The position numbers were made by a program, and so were the translations under genes. Source: Metallyticus violacea (Eukaryota; Arthropoda; Insecta; Mantodea; Metallyticidae). Taken from it: a stretch of 64,000 nucleotides of DNA. The stretch is from contig CM060833.1 in NCBI GenBank assembly GCA_030762175.1, forward strand, positions 165,825,001 to 165,889,000. Reading direction: 5' to 3'. Below the pieces are notes generated by a model, which saw only the letters and a list, made by a program, of their open reading frames with translations, did not search any database and was not told where the DNA came from. Positions 11,156 to 23,984 of this stretch are shown here, in pieces. The number at the start of each line of letters is the position of its first letter. Position 1 is the first letter of the stretch.

Positions 11156-14100
11156 CTAATATACAGAGTGATTAAACGTTAATGGTAGCAAAATAATAAA
11201 GCACCGTTTCATTTTTTAGTAAATCGTATACCACACGTTTCAGTCAGTCCTTCTGTCGGCCAAGAGTTCGTGCCGCTAAGGCCAGCCATACGATTTCAGG
11301 CTTTGTGAAATCTTCCCGCTCAAGATCATATATCAGACAGTAAGTCAGTATGGTATCCAATTCAGTGTAGAGATACTGTGAGAAAACTTTTTCTTGCATT
11401 TAGGGAAATAGGATCGATAAAAGACAGAATTCCTGATTGAAAACGACGTGTTCTAAAGACAGATATTTTATGAATTGCAAAAACATTACACCGTTCTCAA
11501 AAGAAACCTCTCTCTCATGCATCATAAGAAACGGATATTTCAAAAGTGCTACGACATTTCGACAGAGTGGTTAGTGTAAAAATTACAAACGCATGATGAT
11601 GTAAGTGGTGTGAATTTCCATAATTGAGTTTTGAAAAATATTGCTTATGCCTCCGATGAGGCTTGGTTTCATTTTCATGATGTTTGTCCCTAAACATATA
11701 GACACCTAAGTGCAGAATATCTGCCATTAAATCAAACATTATGAAGTAGCTGGTATGAGGTGTGTTATAACTACAAGGTTAATAATAGGACCCATAATTT
11801 TTATAATAAAATTAAAATTGGGAAAAATGTTTTCAACAATATTCTACCACACCACAAATTGACTGAGATTTTTGAAGGCTGTAAGAGGATAAAATACTTT
11901 CCAGGTGTGTATGTTCATAAAGTTTCAGAAAATCAACTACGCGTGGCTATTATTTGTGGGGGGTCATTTAAAAATAGAGTTAATAGAGGGACTGGAGGAG
12001 CAACATAATTGACAGCAATCCTAAGTATTTGGGAATCACGACTTTGCGCCTGAATTTGGAAGGACTAGGCTATAGCTACTGTCACTTCTGAAACAATATG
12101 ACGTCATGATTGCGGAATTTGCAAAAGTTCGTTGTGTATTGCGACTCCACGATATTACCCGATATTCCTCTTTTCTTCAAGACCGAAACAACAACATAGA
12201 GATAACGATTATCAATCTCCCTATTTTCCGAGGTTTCAGTGGCATTTCGTTATTTTCTGAAATGCACTGACTGCTGTGCTTAAGAACGAACTCTTCCGTT
12301 TCCTGAAAGGAATATATCCAGCTTTCTGAACTAGTCACCAATGTCTAGGCATTGGAATTGCTAAGTACTAAAATCGGAAATAAAGTTATGTTGATACTGA
12401 ACTATACACAACAAGTGGGAGAGGTACCTACAAACCACCCTGTTCCCTTACGTCTATCACTCATAAATTTGTGTTTACTTAAGCGGTGGCTCGTAGCTTT
12501 TGTTTTTTGCTTTGTATTGACCTGTTAGTTTCAATGTACTTAATTTAAAGTTAAGTATTTAACAATCCCGGTGCCCAATAACGGCCATCTCCTAGCTTTC
12601 GATATTCCACATTGTTGGTTCAAACTCCGTTTCCTTTTTACAGCTCATGGTGAAACTTTCATAGAGGTACACAGGAGAAATTTAAGTGTTAAATGTACTC
12701 TAATACCACTTATTTACTCACCAGTGAATGCAGGGCTAAAATGTACTACAGTAACTTGAACAAATTACTGAAAAGTATCAAGAATTTCTAGTATGCGGTT
12801 CCTACATCGTGAAACAACCTACACCTTTACGATTTACCATAATTATTATTACTTTGTTGTGGATTATGCATGTTTTATATTAATTGCATGTCGAAAACAG
12901 TATTCACGTTACGTAATTTGAGCATATATCATCACTTATTTATAACTCAGTCCTCGTCTAGTTTTAAAAACAGCTACACCATTTTTATAATTTTTAAAGG
13001 AGAAACAAAACTAATTTCACCTAGTGTTTTTCAATATTTTGAAAACATAACATTCATAAAATTATAGAATGTTATATATTCTAACTTTTTTTAAAAAAAT
13101 TAAAATATGGAAATAGCCGGCTTGATTCCAATTTAGCTTCATAGCTGGTTTTGAAACTCAACATTTTGGATGTAGCTGGCTTTGCTATAGCGTGGATGGT
13201 ATTTTCCATTTTTTACAGACATTAATATCAACCGTCCTGACTCAGTTCTGTAAATAAATTCTCCCTTAATAACTAGATCATTTTTGCAAGGATTGAAATA
13301 TCACTGTGCTGGAGGTCGAAATATTTTTTAAATTGTGTTGCTCCAGTCAATTTTTTCTGCTAGGGAAACAACAATTCCAAAATATAGAAAGCATGGCTGT
13401 GTAGTTATTTTGACTGATTAAACCTCTGGTTTTTCTAATTTCCTTTTCAATACTCGTCATACGGGAGAAAAAATGAACGACGATTGAAAAAATATATTCA
13501 ATTCTTTCTACAGACTGGGAAGCTTGTGAAGGAACCAAAAGCGTAGCATACCCATCGTGATTTTATCCTGTTTTGTCCTTCACAACCATCCGACACAATT
13601 ATGATGACTTTAATAGTATCAGGAATATGGAGGTTCAATAAGCAGTAATAAACTGTCTTGCTTTTTTGTTCGCATTTGTCCCAATAGTAAATAAAAATAT
13701 TTTTTGTTTGTTGTCATCGCGATATACCAACCACAACTGTGAGGTAATATTTGTACCACTGGATAAAATAATATACACTATGGCCTGGTACTTGCGGAAG
13801 GACTTTATTCCTTTGACAATCAAAAGATATTTAAAAAAATTCACGTTTTTCCTTAGCAGTGAATAAAATGCCACCCTCTTTAATTTATCACATATTTTTT
13901 CATTCATCAAATTTTGCTTTATTTTTTCATTTAAGGAAACGCATGTCGAACATGAATCTACACGCCTGCTTAACCTTTTTGGCCTCCTTGAATATTTCAG
14001 AATCATACATTCGCTACATTTTCTTTATGTTAAGATTCGGGAAAAAGTCTTGCTCCTGCAGTAGTGATATTCAATTATATTACATTTAATTTCTTTATGA

Positions 14101-15075
14101 AATCAACAACAGCCTGCTTTTTTGTCTCATAGCATTGAGTTTTGTATTTCTCCCCCTAATTTCCTTAAAGATTTCTCCAGTCACAGAATTTCGGTGTATA
14201 ACACCTCTGACATGATTTTTAGAAAGTCTGAAGGTATCTAAAAAGCGTTTGGGCAAACCCGTATTCTTTATGGGATTTTTGTAACTAGAGTATTTAACTA
14301 CCATTACAGTTTTACCCTTTTTATTATTTACTGTCCTTGATTTTTCTAGAATAGTTCATTCAATACACTTTATGATGTTTCTGATGTTTAGATACTCTAC
14401 CGGAAATCTGATCGTGGTTACAATTATTGTATTATACATGCAATAGTTATAAATATGTTAAAGCATACAACTTAACTTTGCTTCTTTTCCACGTTTCCAC
14501 CTGCCTCCTTTTTTCCTTGGCCTATACAACTCTGAACTTGCATTCCATTACTATTTTTATTTACAATATACTTAAACATTTGAGTATTCATTCTCGAAAA
14601 TACACCATCACTCCTTCAAATCAACAGCTACAATGATGGTAATGCGTACAATAATAACATTGGTTATAAAACGCGTCTCGACAACAATGCACGTAACTGA
14701 AAAGCGCGCGAATAGCGGGCATATTTTGATGTATTGACTGCCCCTAACCCAGCATTTCACTGCTCATTCTAAATGAGGTGTAAGCGATTTTAAAACCTCG
14801 TCCTTCACAGATTGATAGCGAATGTAGAAAATATTGCAAATTAAGCATTGGGACAAAAATGATGCAGTTTGTTTTGAAAACTAGACAACTCAACTGACTG
14901 TTGCATTTCGTGTATTTTCCTACTTGATTTTGTGTACATTTATTAATCAAGAATGAACAAAAATTGAAAATAAAAAGTTACATTTTGTTTGCTTAGCTGA
15001 TCAAACTCATGCCAATATCACTAATAAAAAGACACAAAATCTGAGAGATTAATATATCGAATGACTTATACTCAC
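11156..15075. other. Intron sequence
   Basis: This is the 3.9-kb intron between exons 15076-15207 and 10976-11155. It is AT-rich. No transposase, SINE head or coding exon could be recognised. ORFs of 60-120 codons inside are compositionally noncoding. Confidence 0.55.
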
Positions 15076-15207
15076 TTTATGCAAAGGATTTAGACCGTTT
15101 TGATCCTTGCTGACGAGAATATTCGTTGGCACAGGATCTGCTGTTCTTTTATGGTATAGCTCCAAGTCGTTGTTGATGACGGACGTATGCACATCCTTGA
15201 TGGTCCC
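15076..15207 (-). CDS. Ankyrin-repeat gene, module 2 ankyrin exon A1
   Basis: This phase 0/0 exon of 44 codons has a polypyrimidine-rich acceptor (TTGCTTCTAG) and donor AAA|GTGAGT. It begins GTIKDVHTSVINNDLELYHK and ends KDQNGLNPLHK, the first half of an ankyrin repeat. The next exon begins AAGLGREEMV, which completes the repeat as N-P-L-H-K-A-A. It falls below 60 codons, so a length filter misses it. The call rests on splice sites, phase and its fit to the module 1 exon 34334-34543. Confidence 0.86.
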
Positions 15208-15311
15208 CTAGAAGCAAGATTGCCAACATTTGTATACTTTCATTAAATATGTACTACGTAAGATAATGAGCAGAGTTAATTAAAGTTTTGAGCGCAGTCT
15301 TTTAGTACATA

Positions 15312-15662
15312 TAAGGGTAGCTTCATAAATTTCCGGACTAGATATTTTCTAGGTATGATAAAGACAAAAACTATATTTCACTTTTCAATATAGTAACCCT
15401 TTGTTGCAATACACTTCTCACTTCTTTGAATTAACATTTCAATACCCCTCCCAAAAATAATCGGAAATCTGGTCTGCAAAATGGGTGTAAACAACTTCTT
15501 CTTCGTCCCACTTAAATTTCATTCCTCGAAAGTCCTCCTTCAGTTTGGGGAAGAGGAAATAGTCACTGTGAGCTAGATCTCCTTGAAACGACATTTCTTC
15601 ACAGCTTTCTTTGCAGTTGGTTCCAAACCAACTGATTTATGAAGGCGGCGTGCATGAACTGC
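15312..15662 (-). mobile_element. Mariner family M, copy 3, 3' part only
   Basis: A degenerate end (AAGGGTAGCTTCATAAAT) after TA is followed by the 3' UTR and, on the minus strand, the transposase C-terminus: ADQIS, KWDEEE, LKEDFRG, FLFPKLK. This region normally carries the third catalytic Asp (SDYFLF). The copy stops inside the middle of the gene. Confidence 0.75.
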
Positions 15663-15974
15663 GAAGCTAGAATGTTTTCTGTTGTTAATACGTAATCAGA
15701 AGGTCCAAATAGAATAAAATTTACGTTATGTGAATTCTATTTTAATGCTATAGAGGTGAATTACTGTTTAATATAATAAATACATGTATATGCGTATATA
15801 AATTTCAAAAATGTTATGACTCTAAGGAGAGAGAAATGCGCTTAGTATTAAAAGTGTTAATTGAGTAATGATTTTTTAAACCGGGCGAAGAAGTTACTTC
15901 TCATATGTCGTTAGTAAGAATTCATATGTAGGTGAGATAAAAGATGATTTTCCCAAGAATTTAACATATTGCAC

Positions 15975-16310
15975 ATTTTATCTCGAAACGTGTTCCATAT
16001 GATCCAGGCACGAGTGTCCGGCAGTGAAGCCGGCCTGATTTTCTGTTATTTTTCCTTCAATTGCATTCTCCAGCCTACACTTAAGAATATACGACTCACT
16101 GAGGCTATAACACTAATTCCTCTATAGTTGTTAGGATCCTTCTTATTTTCTTTTTATATATAGTGGAGATATATGATAGATGCCAGTCTTCAGGTATTTC
16201 TTCTCCCTCAATAATCTGATTGAACAATTTACTAACTGGAGGGGTCCATATTATCATAATTCCTCCAGATCCACTCGCCTTTCCATTTCTTGCTTTCCTC
16301 AATTTTTTTT
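15975..16310 (-). mobile_element. LINE reverse transcriptase fragment
   Basis: The minus-strand frame carries KARNGKASGSGGI, LFNQIIEGEEIPEDW and YKKK, then after a frameshift NNYRGISVIAS and ENQAGFTAGHSCLDH. These are fingers/palm landmarks of non-LTR reverse transcriptases (N-G-K-A-x-G-x-D, Y-R-G-I-S, Q-x-G-F). Ends are lost and the frame is broken. Confidence 0.75.
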
Positions 16311-16554
16311 ATTAGCCCATAAATACGATTGTGCTTAAACAAAACTTAATCGATCAACAAAAAGATTATTCGAAAGTCAATATCAGCTTCATGTCGCAGA
16401 GAAACCATTCGCAGAACTCAAACAATGGGACAGTTCAAACCTTCTTAATGTCTGAGTTTCAGATCAGCTTCCTGAGTGTAATACACTAAATTATTAACCC
16501 CCAGTTCTTTTTCTAGAACACTTACTTGGGTTGTATACTTTGAGTACTCAGATG

Positions 16555-16885
16555 AGTATTTTCTTCCGTTCTGACAGTTCGTGATCAACGCCTTTGTGGT
16601 GAAACATCCTGTTTCTTAAAACGTTTCTTTAATTTTGGCATTGCTTGACCGGGAAAATTGTGTTCAACGGCTGTCATCACCAATTCTGTTTTGCTTCCAC
16701 CAACTTTGCAACACAAATCACGTTGCAATGTTACGATTCATATTTTTAAATAATTTAAGGTACTAGTAACAACGCTGATACAAATGAACAACAATAAGGT
16801 AGAATACTGTGGTTGTCACTCGCACCACTTGCACACGGTGTTCATACTGGTACTTGGTACATGGGAACTCGTTTGTTCAAGTAAT
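16555..16885. repeat. Dispersed repeat R1, copy 2
   Basis: Diverged copy of the repeat at 7330-8010, uninterrupted. Shared blocks are CTTCCGTTCT, CATCCTGTTT, GCATTGCTTGACCG, and AACTCGTTTGTTCAAGTAAT at the right end. Element class unknown. Confidence 0.6.
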
Positions 16886-17273
16886 GATGGGTGATTTTGG
16901 GGGGAAATAATTTTATCTCACTAGCCACTGCACCGTATTCAGTACTGAATGTAAACGAACTATCTAGCATCATTGTATATAGGTAATAATGCGATATCGG
17001 AACTAAAGAGGTCAAAAATAGACAGAAAGACATTTCTTTCTGTAGCAACAAGTTTCTATTTAAGTTTATTTTTGTAGCTAAAATGGTGCCTTTGTGTCTT
17101 TAAGTGGATATAATGAAATCTTATGTTCAGCACTCAATGATCAACAATGGTGAAGGAAAGGAAAGGCTGGAAACACTGAGCACTACAGACGATCTCTTCC
17201 GAAACAGTTTGCATGATGTTAAATTAAACTTACAACAATCTTGTTCCTGCTATAACAAATATTGTACACTTAC

Positions 17274-17434
17274 CATGATGTAAGGCACGGCGTCCAGGAA
17301 GCGCTTTACCCGAGGGTTGTTGCTGGTCTCGACACGCAGTTTACCACCATGACCCTCCCACAACATCTGCTGCAGACGTCCGAGGTCCCTGTCGTGAATC
17401 CATATTCTAATGTTGGCCCTTGTTATCACCAGAC
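17274..17434 (-). CDS. Ankyrin-repeat gene, module 2 leader exon (161 bp)
   Basis: This phase 1 to phase 0 exon has the same length and phases as exon 38113-38273. The acceptor is TTACAG and the donor ATG|GTAAGT. The G left by the previous exon plus GT makes Gly. It encodes a leader with RDLGRLQQMLWEGHGGKL, then NNPRVKRFLDAVPYIM at the donor. Compared with the module 1 leader, the E-G-x-G-x-K-L core and the proline/valine/leucine spacing near the end are retained, but the acidic GDL start has become RDL. It is clearly paralogous to module 1. Function is unknown. Confidence 0.88.
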
Positions 17435-18760
17435 CTGTAACATATGGATCAATTTACTGTATATTTCTGACGTAGGGAGGATGCTTTCATAAAACCGTCA
17501 GCTATTGGATACCTTCCAAAAATCTTTCTATCATCTTATTCGCTAGAAATATTTTTTGAAAATATGAGCCGGCTTGCCCTCTGAGGTTTAAAGGTGTGAC
17601 TGCCACACAGGTCGATGTCCTGAGCAGGCTAGCAGTTGAAATTCTCGCGATGATTTAGTTCACACGGCCAGGGAAGGGTCTGCCCTTTTAAGAAATGTTT
17701 TGTCCGTGGCTTTTTTCTATTTTTATGGCTTATGACTGCGTTTCCGTAGAGCAGCTGCCTAAGGGCATCACCATACAACTCTCCAGATACAACTTCTGTG
17801 CCTTCCTTACATAGTAAAAACATTGAGAGAATAATCACACTATGATTATATTGATGGCGTTTGATTACACAGCCTTAGAGATGTTCATATTACTAATTAA
17901 AATATCCATATTACTAATTATATTAATAAGATGTTATTTCTCATCTGTAATAAAAAGTATGCAAGAGACAAACAAATATTATACATAATAGATATATTGG
18001 GGTGGTAGCTATGGGCAGTTACAACAAGTACAATTTAAATATTGCATTGCATGAAGCAAAAATCGGTATTTATTTTCTATTTTGATCAAATTAGGGACAT
18101 TTTGTTTCCCTAAAAGTAAATCGGCACTGTTCTAAAATTCGGGACCCTACACAAGGCCTAAACTACAAAGGGATTCAATAAATAATGTAGAACTTTTTTT
18201 CTATTTATGCTTTTATTTTATTGCAGTTTCAGATAATTACTCCCCAATTCTTTGGTCTATGTAATAATCTTACACACTTATAACTTGCACCACCTAGATA
18301 TCAGAGCCTGTATACCATCACCAAGGATTGCATGTTTTGAGGACGGAAATCCGGAGGTTTAAGCTCAAACGTAGAATTATCTGTTGCATAAGATTGTGCG
18401 TCAGTAAATATCTTACGCGATAATCATAGTTGCGAACTTTCTGACTCCCGTGGGTCGATTAATCAAAGGTTGGGCGTAGTACTGCACAAAAACGGGTGGT
18501 GAAAATTGAAAAAAAAAACGAGATTATAAATGTTTAATTAAAATCAATAATTTAGCTAATTTTTATAGAATGAAAATATATTTTCTATTCGGTATGTCTA
18601 TTTATTTAATTTAGAGGGTAAATGCGTCTTATTAAAAGTCCTCACACCCACCCTCATTTCATATTAACAAAATACGTAAAGCAACACGCAAGCGTGCAAT
18701 TGCCGTGTCATTACTCGAAAAATTAGGAGCATGTCCTCTTCACCCTCTTGTGCACTGCCT
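17435..18760. other. Intron sequence
   Basis: Part of the intron between exons 21775-21988 and 17274-17434. AT-rich and without recognisable element. Confidence 0.5.
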
Positions 18761-19043
18761 TTTTTTTTCATTAGTGTTTAACGCCCATTTTTACAACTGA
18801 GACACCACAGGCGATGAACACTGATGATACATGAAATGAAATGATATTTTGGTAAAGGATATTTTTTAAGGAAGGAAACGTTATATGCCCAAGTTTGGGG
18901 TACCTCCCTGGCATTTGCCATTTATGAGGACTGAGGAAAACGTGGAAAAAACCTCAGTCAGGGAGGACGGTCCAGGCGGGAATTGAACCCCAGACCTCCC
19001 GCTTACGGTCCTCTCTTTAACGACCCCGGCCACCCGTGGCGGC
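18761..19043 (-). mobile_element. tRNA-derived SINE family B, near full-length
   Basis: On the minus strand the head reads GGTGGCCGGGGTCGTTAAAG with box B GGTTCAATTCC, in the style of long-variable-arm (Leu/Ser-type) tRNAs. The body contains CAGTCCTCATAAATGGCAAA. The end is GGGCGTTAAACAC plus a T-run read as A-tail. No intact direct repeat found. Confidence 0.8.
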
Positions 19044-20229
19044 CTCACCGCCCTCTCATCTAAGTTCATTCAACCATGCATTTGCTGAATTAGTCAATAA
19101 CTTGACTAAACGAAACCAAACATTCATCTGAATAAGTATAGGACCGCTTGAATCACCCGTCATGCAGCAGTAACAGCGTGAGTGCGTGTACTTGTGCTGC
19201 ATTTTCCAAGCAAAGGTTGTACGGTATACATAAAATATTTACAAAGCATATCCGCGCAACACAGGTCACTGTATAGTGGTCAGTGCGGGTTCCCCATAAG
19301 ATCGATACGGGACGGTTAGTGTTATTATTTATACAGGAAAACACTTCTTATCGAATTACCCCATCGCGACCGATCGATAGTCTCGCATTGTTAGCATGGC
19401 CTTGGCTTCCGGCGCGACGCATCTAACTGTGTACATATCTGCCTATTGGGTAAATATTTCTGGGGAAGGAGAAAGTCCCCAATTAATTAGACCAAATCGT
19501 GACTTTCTTCAGGTACAAGTCATAAGTTACTTTATGTGGCATGTTTCGTGAAAAGGTTTTTCGTCAACCAAGGACGGGTTCTTTTATTCCAGTCGCTACG
19601 TGTGACTGAAGGGGGAAATTCACCAAATCTGACCTTGAGATTATTTATTGAAAAATGCCGTTGCATTTATTTTCCGAAATCTATGAACTATTTAAAGTAT
19701 GATATTTAAGAAATTCCCTGCACGAATAAATTATAAATATTTAACTTTAGGTAGGGAATAAAATTTTAAAAATGAAGAATATTTACAGTGATTTATAATT
19801 GAGCTAAATTTAATACAGGAAAAACAGCTGATTGCCCCCAAAACTTAAACATATTATAATGGAGCTGGCACTAACAAAGCCATACGTAATAATTAGCAGT
19901 CTGCGCTTCCTTTTTCCATAACAAATAGTTATTTTTAATTAGGGAACTTACATAATAGGTCAAAAATTCTCCTTCCCCCCAATTTAAGTTTGCGATTTTA
20001 ACTCAAACATACATGTTCGGAAAGTCACTGTGCACTTAGACAATGGGTGTAGATTACGTTGGAAGTTCAAACCAAAGTTAGGTATTTTCTACATAAAACC
20101 TTAACACAAGTTGGCATAATTGATTTTTCATAGATGCTGATTGTTTTTTAATTCGTTCTATCGTTTCATAACATTTATTAACTGTTTAATTCAATTATCA
20201 ATTGATAAAAGCTATTGAAAGCGATACGT
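19044..20229. other. Intron sequence
   Basis: No repeat class recognised. The stretch near 19360-19430 is more GC-rich (CGATCGATAG, CCGGCGCGACG) but shows no coding frame. Confidence 0.45.
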
Positions 20230-20875
20230 GTAGTGTTTAGTTTTAAATTATGGTACTTTTAATTGAGGACCGTATTTTTCTTATTGAACATATCTTTCAA
20301 GAAGGCGTTAAATGCACAGATTTAGTTCAGGAAGCATTTGCTGAAAAACTCCCATAAACTACTTCATCGTTAAGCAGTTGGTCGATTTATTGCGAAATTT
20401 CGAGAGCTAGGCTCAGTGTTAGATGCCAAACTAAACTAAACGAAGAGAAATTGTTGAACATTTCTGACTCTATGCGATGGAGCCCATCAAAATCATTGCG
20501 ATAGTTGATATCGGGCTTGAAACCGCGCATAAAGCTGTTAGGAAAACATCCCGTATAAAGTGACAGCAGTGCAAGAATTGAAAGATGCGGATCACGAAAA
20601 GCGAATCCTTTACAGCGAATGGGTTACATCTTTTATTGAAAGTAATGCCATTGTTATTCTTAATGTCACGTAATATACAAACGATGCTGGTTCCACCTCT
20701 CTGGTTACGTTATCACATCTACAGAAAGTGTGTTCCAATAAAATTAAGCGGGTTCCGGCTTGTATGTCCGCCGGTTGGCTTCTTTTCCAACATATGTTGT
20801 AACTGCACAGTAGCAGTTCAGTTTCGTTCAGTGAAAGAGCTTTATCAGTTGAGTTCAGTTGCGTCTCAAGATTAG
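20230..20875 (+). mobile_element. Relic of an insect DDE transposase with N-terminal HTH
   Basis: In broken plus frames: EDRIFLIEHIFQEGVKCTDL near the start, an S/T-rich HTH region, SPSKSLR, then QELKDADHEKRILYSEWVTSF, and fragments of the catalytic region. The order matches insect transposases of the same broad type as the elements at 22644-23380 and 52446-53945. No terminal repeats identified; many stops. Confidence 0.6.
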
Positions 20876-21239
20876 TTGATTTCAGGATCGGTCTTTATCA
20901 AATTAAGAAACGTCAGAATGATCGTGATAGCTGTTGCGAAAGTGGCGCATATTCTCCAGAAAATAACGGCAGTACATTTTATGTGGAATAGTTTATGAAC
21001 AATAAATTGTGTTTCATCTTCCATAACGAGAAATATTATTCATCTCCATATACTCCTTCCCTTTGATCACAGAGCCATAAAAGTATCCAGCAGCACAGAG
21101 TCTCAACAGTAGTGGCAAAATATAAGTCAGCGGAAACCAATCATGGGGCAGGAAGAAATAATATTTACCCCTGAGAGTCCAAATCATTAAATTAATTTCC
21201 TTGTTCCAAATATTTCCCTCTACTCTACATATATAATGA

Positions 21240-21620
21240 ACCCCCTTTCTTTATTTAAAACCGAAAACTGACATCACGAGCAGTCTTGGATCAGGTGATA
21301 TCACCCCAGCCCAGTTTTTGAAGTTTTTCTGGCGTTTACTTGATGCTAGAAGGTTTTCACACTCTCTCATTCTTCTGCGGAGAATTCCTCAACTCCGAAT
21401 TATTTTTCGGCCCGTTTGCACCTCTTATCTTCTCATTATGACTTAAACACCCAATCGAATTACAATGCCATTCTCTCTGTATCCTTACTCCGGACCTCTC
21501 GCTTTTTCCCTTCATTCACAGTTGTCGCTACTTGTCTATGGAACTCTCTACAGCGTCTTATATTACTCTAACAGTACTTACCTGGAGAATTCATCATTTA
21601 ATAAGTAATAACATTAACTG
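21240..21620 (+). mobile_element. LINE C-terminal fragment
   Basis: Shifted plus frames give RRFSHSLILLRRI, then NRITMPFSLYP, FFHSQLSLLV-like and LWNSLQR-like signals. This is the end of ORF2 in CR1/Jockey-like LINEs (pattern V-x-x-x-R-L-W-N-S-L-P). It lies shortly before exon 21775-21988 on the opposite strand. Confidence 0.55.
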
Positions 21621-21774
21621 TATTACAATTTTTGTATGTATTGAAATTATAATTATTCCTGGTGATGTGTAGGAGAGGACCTTACGCTCTTACCTTCGCC
21701 AAGTAAATAAACATATTATAATACAATCTCCAAAATTATTGTGATGTAGTTCAGTAACACCCTTTCACCCTTAC

Positions 21775-21988
21775 CGTCTTTGCCGGAAGTGAAGCGCCGG
21801 AAGTTGGAGCTGTTACCGGTACGGCGACTCTCTGGTAGATGGATCTCTTCGGGATGTTCTATGTAGTAGGCTGCAACGTGGCCCTGGGAGTCCAAGCAAG
21901 CCGGGTCGGCTCCAGCACTTTCTATCATCTCCCAGGACTTGTAAGGGTCCTGCAGCACCCCCACGTAGTGTAGTGGAGTGCGACCTTC
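21775..21988 (-). CDS. Ankyrin-repeat gene, module 1 ankyrin exon B
   Basis: This phase 0 to phase 1 exon of 214 bp has acceptor TTATGCAG and donor GACG|GTAAGG. It opens with a textbook ankyrin motif, EGRTPLHYVGVL, then AGADPACLDSQGHVAAYY and EHPEEI, giving one full and one partial repeat. It ends in a polar linker (SRRTGNSSNFRRFTSGKD). The preceding exon ends LKDK, so the splice restores a canonical D-x-E-G-R-T-P-L-H-Y repeat start. That is good evidence that the two exons are consecutive despite a 12.3-kb intron. It aligns without gaps over 34 residues with EGRTPLHYAAAL...LDN in module 2. Confidence 0.9.
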
Positions 21989-22643
21989 CTGCATAAATAA
22001 AACGCAGGCTCATTCAAAACAGCATAAATATTAAAGTAGTTGTAGCAGAGAAAACATCACTGTGTAGGATTTATTAGTTAGGCCGTTCTGGTGATTAAAC
22101 TGTAGTTTTGCGGTTGTTATAACAATTTAAACTTGTAAGCCATGAATGTATAGCAACTTAGGGGTCATTTGCATGTATTAATAAAGTGAAATCAGGTAGG
22201 AAAAATTGCAGATCACTATTGCATCTCAAACTATGGAATTTTGACTTACCATACCTATTCTCTAATCATTCTAGCTATTTTACAACCATAGATCTGGGGC
22301 CTCGAAGATAATCTTGTTACAGAACTTTTATCCTTAAGATGTGGCACAAGATCTTCGCGTTGTTGTGATCCAGGTTTTAGTTATCATTTGGAAAAATCAC
22401 ATTTACATTTAAGTTAACCCTAAAAGTGTGATGGAAGTTCAGAAACTAGGTCCTCTCGGCAGGTTGCATTTCATGAAAAGTAAGGTACGCTGCAAAGTGA
22501 TAAGGTCACTGATGAAACTCAAATTTTATAGGGAGAAAATGAAATGAATTATATTGAACTTAAGTACATAAATTATATTTTCTTTGTTGCAAGGGTGGAT
22601 ACAAACTTATGCATTCATTGCACACAGTTCGGAAGGCAGAAAA
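21989..22643. other. Intron sequence
   Basis: Start of the 12.3-kb intron upstream of exon 21775-21988. Nothing recognisable. Confidence 0.5.
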
Positions 22644-23380
22644 TACCGAGAGTGCCAAAAAAAAAAAAATATATATATGTATACACACTTTCACAATAGA
22701 TAAATTTAATATATTTCAAAATTTGACCGAAAAACAACAGTAATGTGTAGTATGATATTCTGTAAACAGATGGGACTCACATGCATTATGATAGCGTTGC
22801 TACAATAAAATGAAGATTGGAAAATCGAGAATGTTGTTGAAGTTCAAAGACAATGGAGACGTGTGTACAGAACAGAACCCCCAACGTGAGTAACAATTGC
22901 ACGAATTCGAGACAGTTTGAGACTCGTGGTACCGTATGCGATGTTCATATTGGCAGATCTGGGAGACCTTGCACAGCAACAAGCCCCGCGCACTGGATCC
23001 AAGGCAGTGTATAGGACGAAGAGGTCCGATTCAGTTTCCACCACGTTCTCCGGATCTCACTCCGTTGGACTTCTACCTATGGAGAACTCTTAAGGATGTT
23101 GTATACCGTAGAAAACACTGGCAGCACTTCGGGAAGAAATTGTAACGAATGTGTTGCAATCGCTGAGGACACGTACGCAAACGTTGCTCAATCAGTAGTT
23201 CAACGTACTCAGAAGTATATCGACGCTGATGGTGGACATTTTGAGCAACTGTTGTAACTGTAAAAGTTTAAGATGATTAATGCTCATCATTTTCTATCTG
23301 TGTGAATTCAGTTTTGTTATTTTAACGCAGTTTTTTTTTCTTTGATTGAAGTGTGTACACATTTTTGGGTACCCTCTGTA
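22644..23380 (+). mobile_element. Internally deleted DDE transposon, copy 1
   Basis: TA-flanked inverted ends (left GAGAGTGCC...TGTATACACACTTTC, right GAAGTGTGTACACATTTTTG) bound 0.74 kb. Inside is the start of a transposase (VEVQRQWRRVYRTEPPT-like, near 22840-22900) fused directly to its end (GRRGPIQFPPRSPDLTPLDF, about 23020-23075, then VYRRK and a stop near 23257). The middle with the first catalytic residues is gone. The same junction occurs at 58795-59567. Confidence 0.8.
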
Positions 23381-23984
23381 GTTTGTTGCAAAATGATAAG
23401 AGCAGGCTGACCTTTGTATGCAGCTACGGAGTGAGCAGACTTGTTCTGTAAAGAGTCGAAAGGTAAGGTTGTCTAGCTTCGAATAAAACCCACAAATAAA
23501 AGTTGTTTTCATCTGGAGAAGGTCTACCAAGCGTGCTAAATAACTTCTGAAGCTAAGAATGAAAAAGTTGCCTGCAAAAACTTATACCTTGGCAAGAGTT
23601 GAGCGGTCCTAAAGCTCATTGCCGGTGGATCATAGCTGGGGCAACTTGCTCGTGGTCCCACTATCATGTTCATAAATAGACGTTATCCATACTAGTGAGA
23701 CAAATAAACACATTGAAAAACCAGAGAAAGAAAAAGCAAACCTGTCTGATGGTCCACTCATAGAGACGGGTTCACTGGGCTAAGGTCTCGTCACTTGGAA
23801 GGAAGATAGGAAGCGATGAAAGAGAATTCAATTTGGACGGTTCTGATAGTTGGGCACTCTGATGATCTCAGAAAAGAAGAAGAAATATTTTGAAAGAGGC
23901 AGCGAGGAGGAAATTCTCTGATTTTCTGGAGTGGATTCAGGTATAGAGGGAAGGCACATCTTGCATTTCCCTGCAGGTTGCATG
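23381..23984. other. Intron sequence
   Basis: No clear feature. A possible 5' extension of the Tc1-like relic that follows cannot be delimited. Confidence 0.4.

Noticed and set aside
11160..11420. Possible transposon end near ATACAGAGTGATTAAACG
   Set aside because: It resembles the start of some insect DNA transposons, but no inverted partner or transposase motif was found nearby.
13635..14006. 123-codon minus ORF and overlapping plus ORFs
   Set aside because: Noncoding composition (Lys/Ile/Phe/Asn rich) in the middle of an intron; frames open on both strands from low GC.
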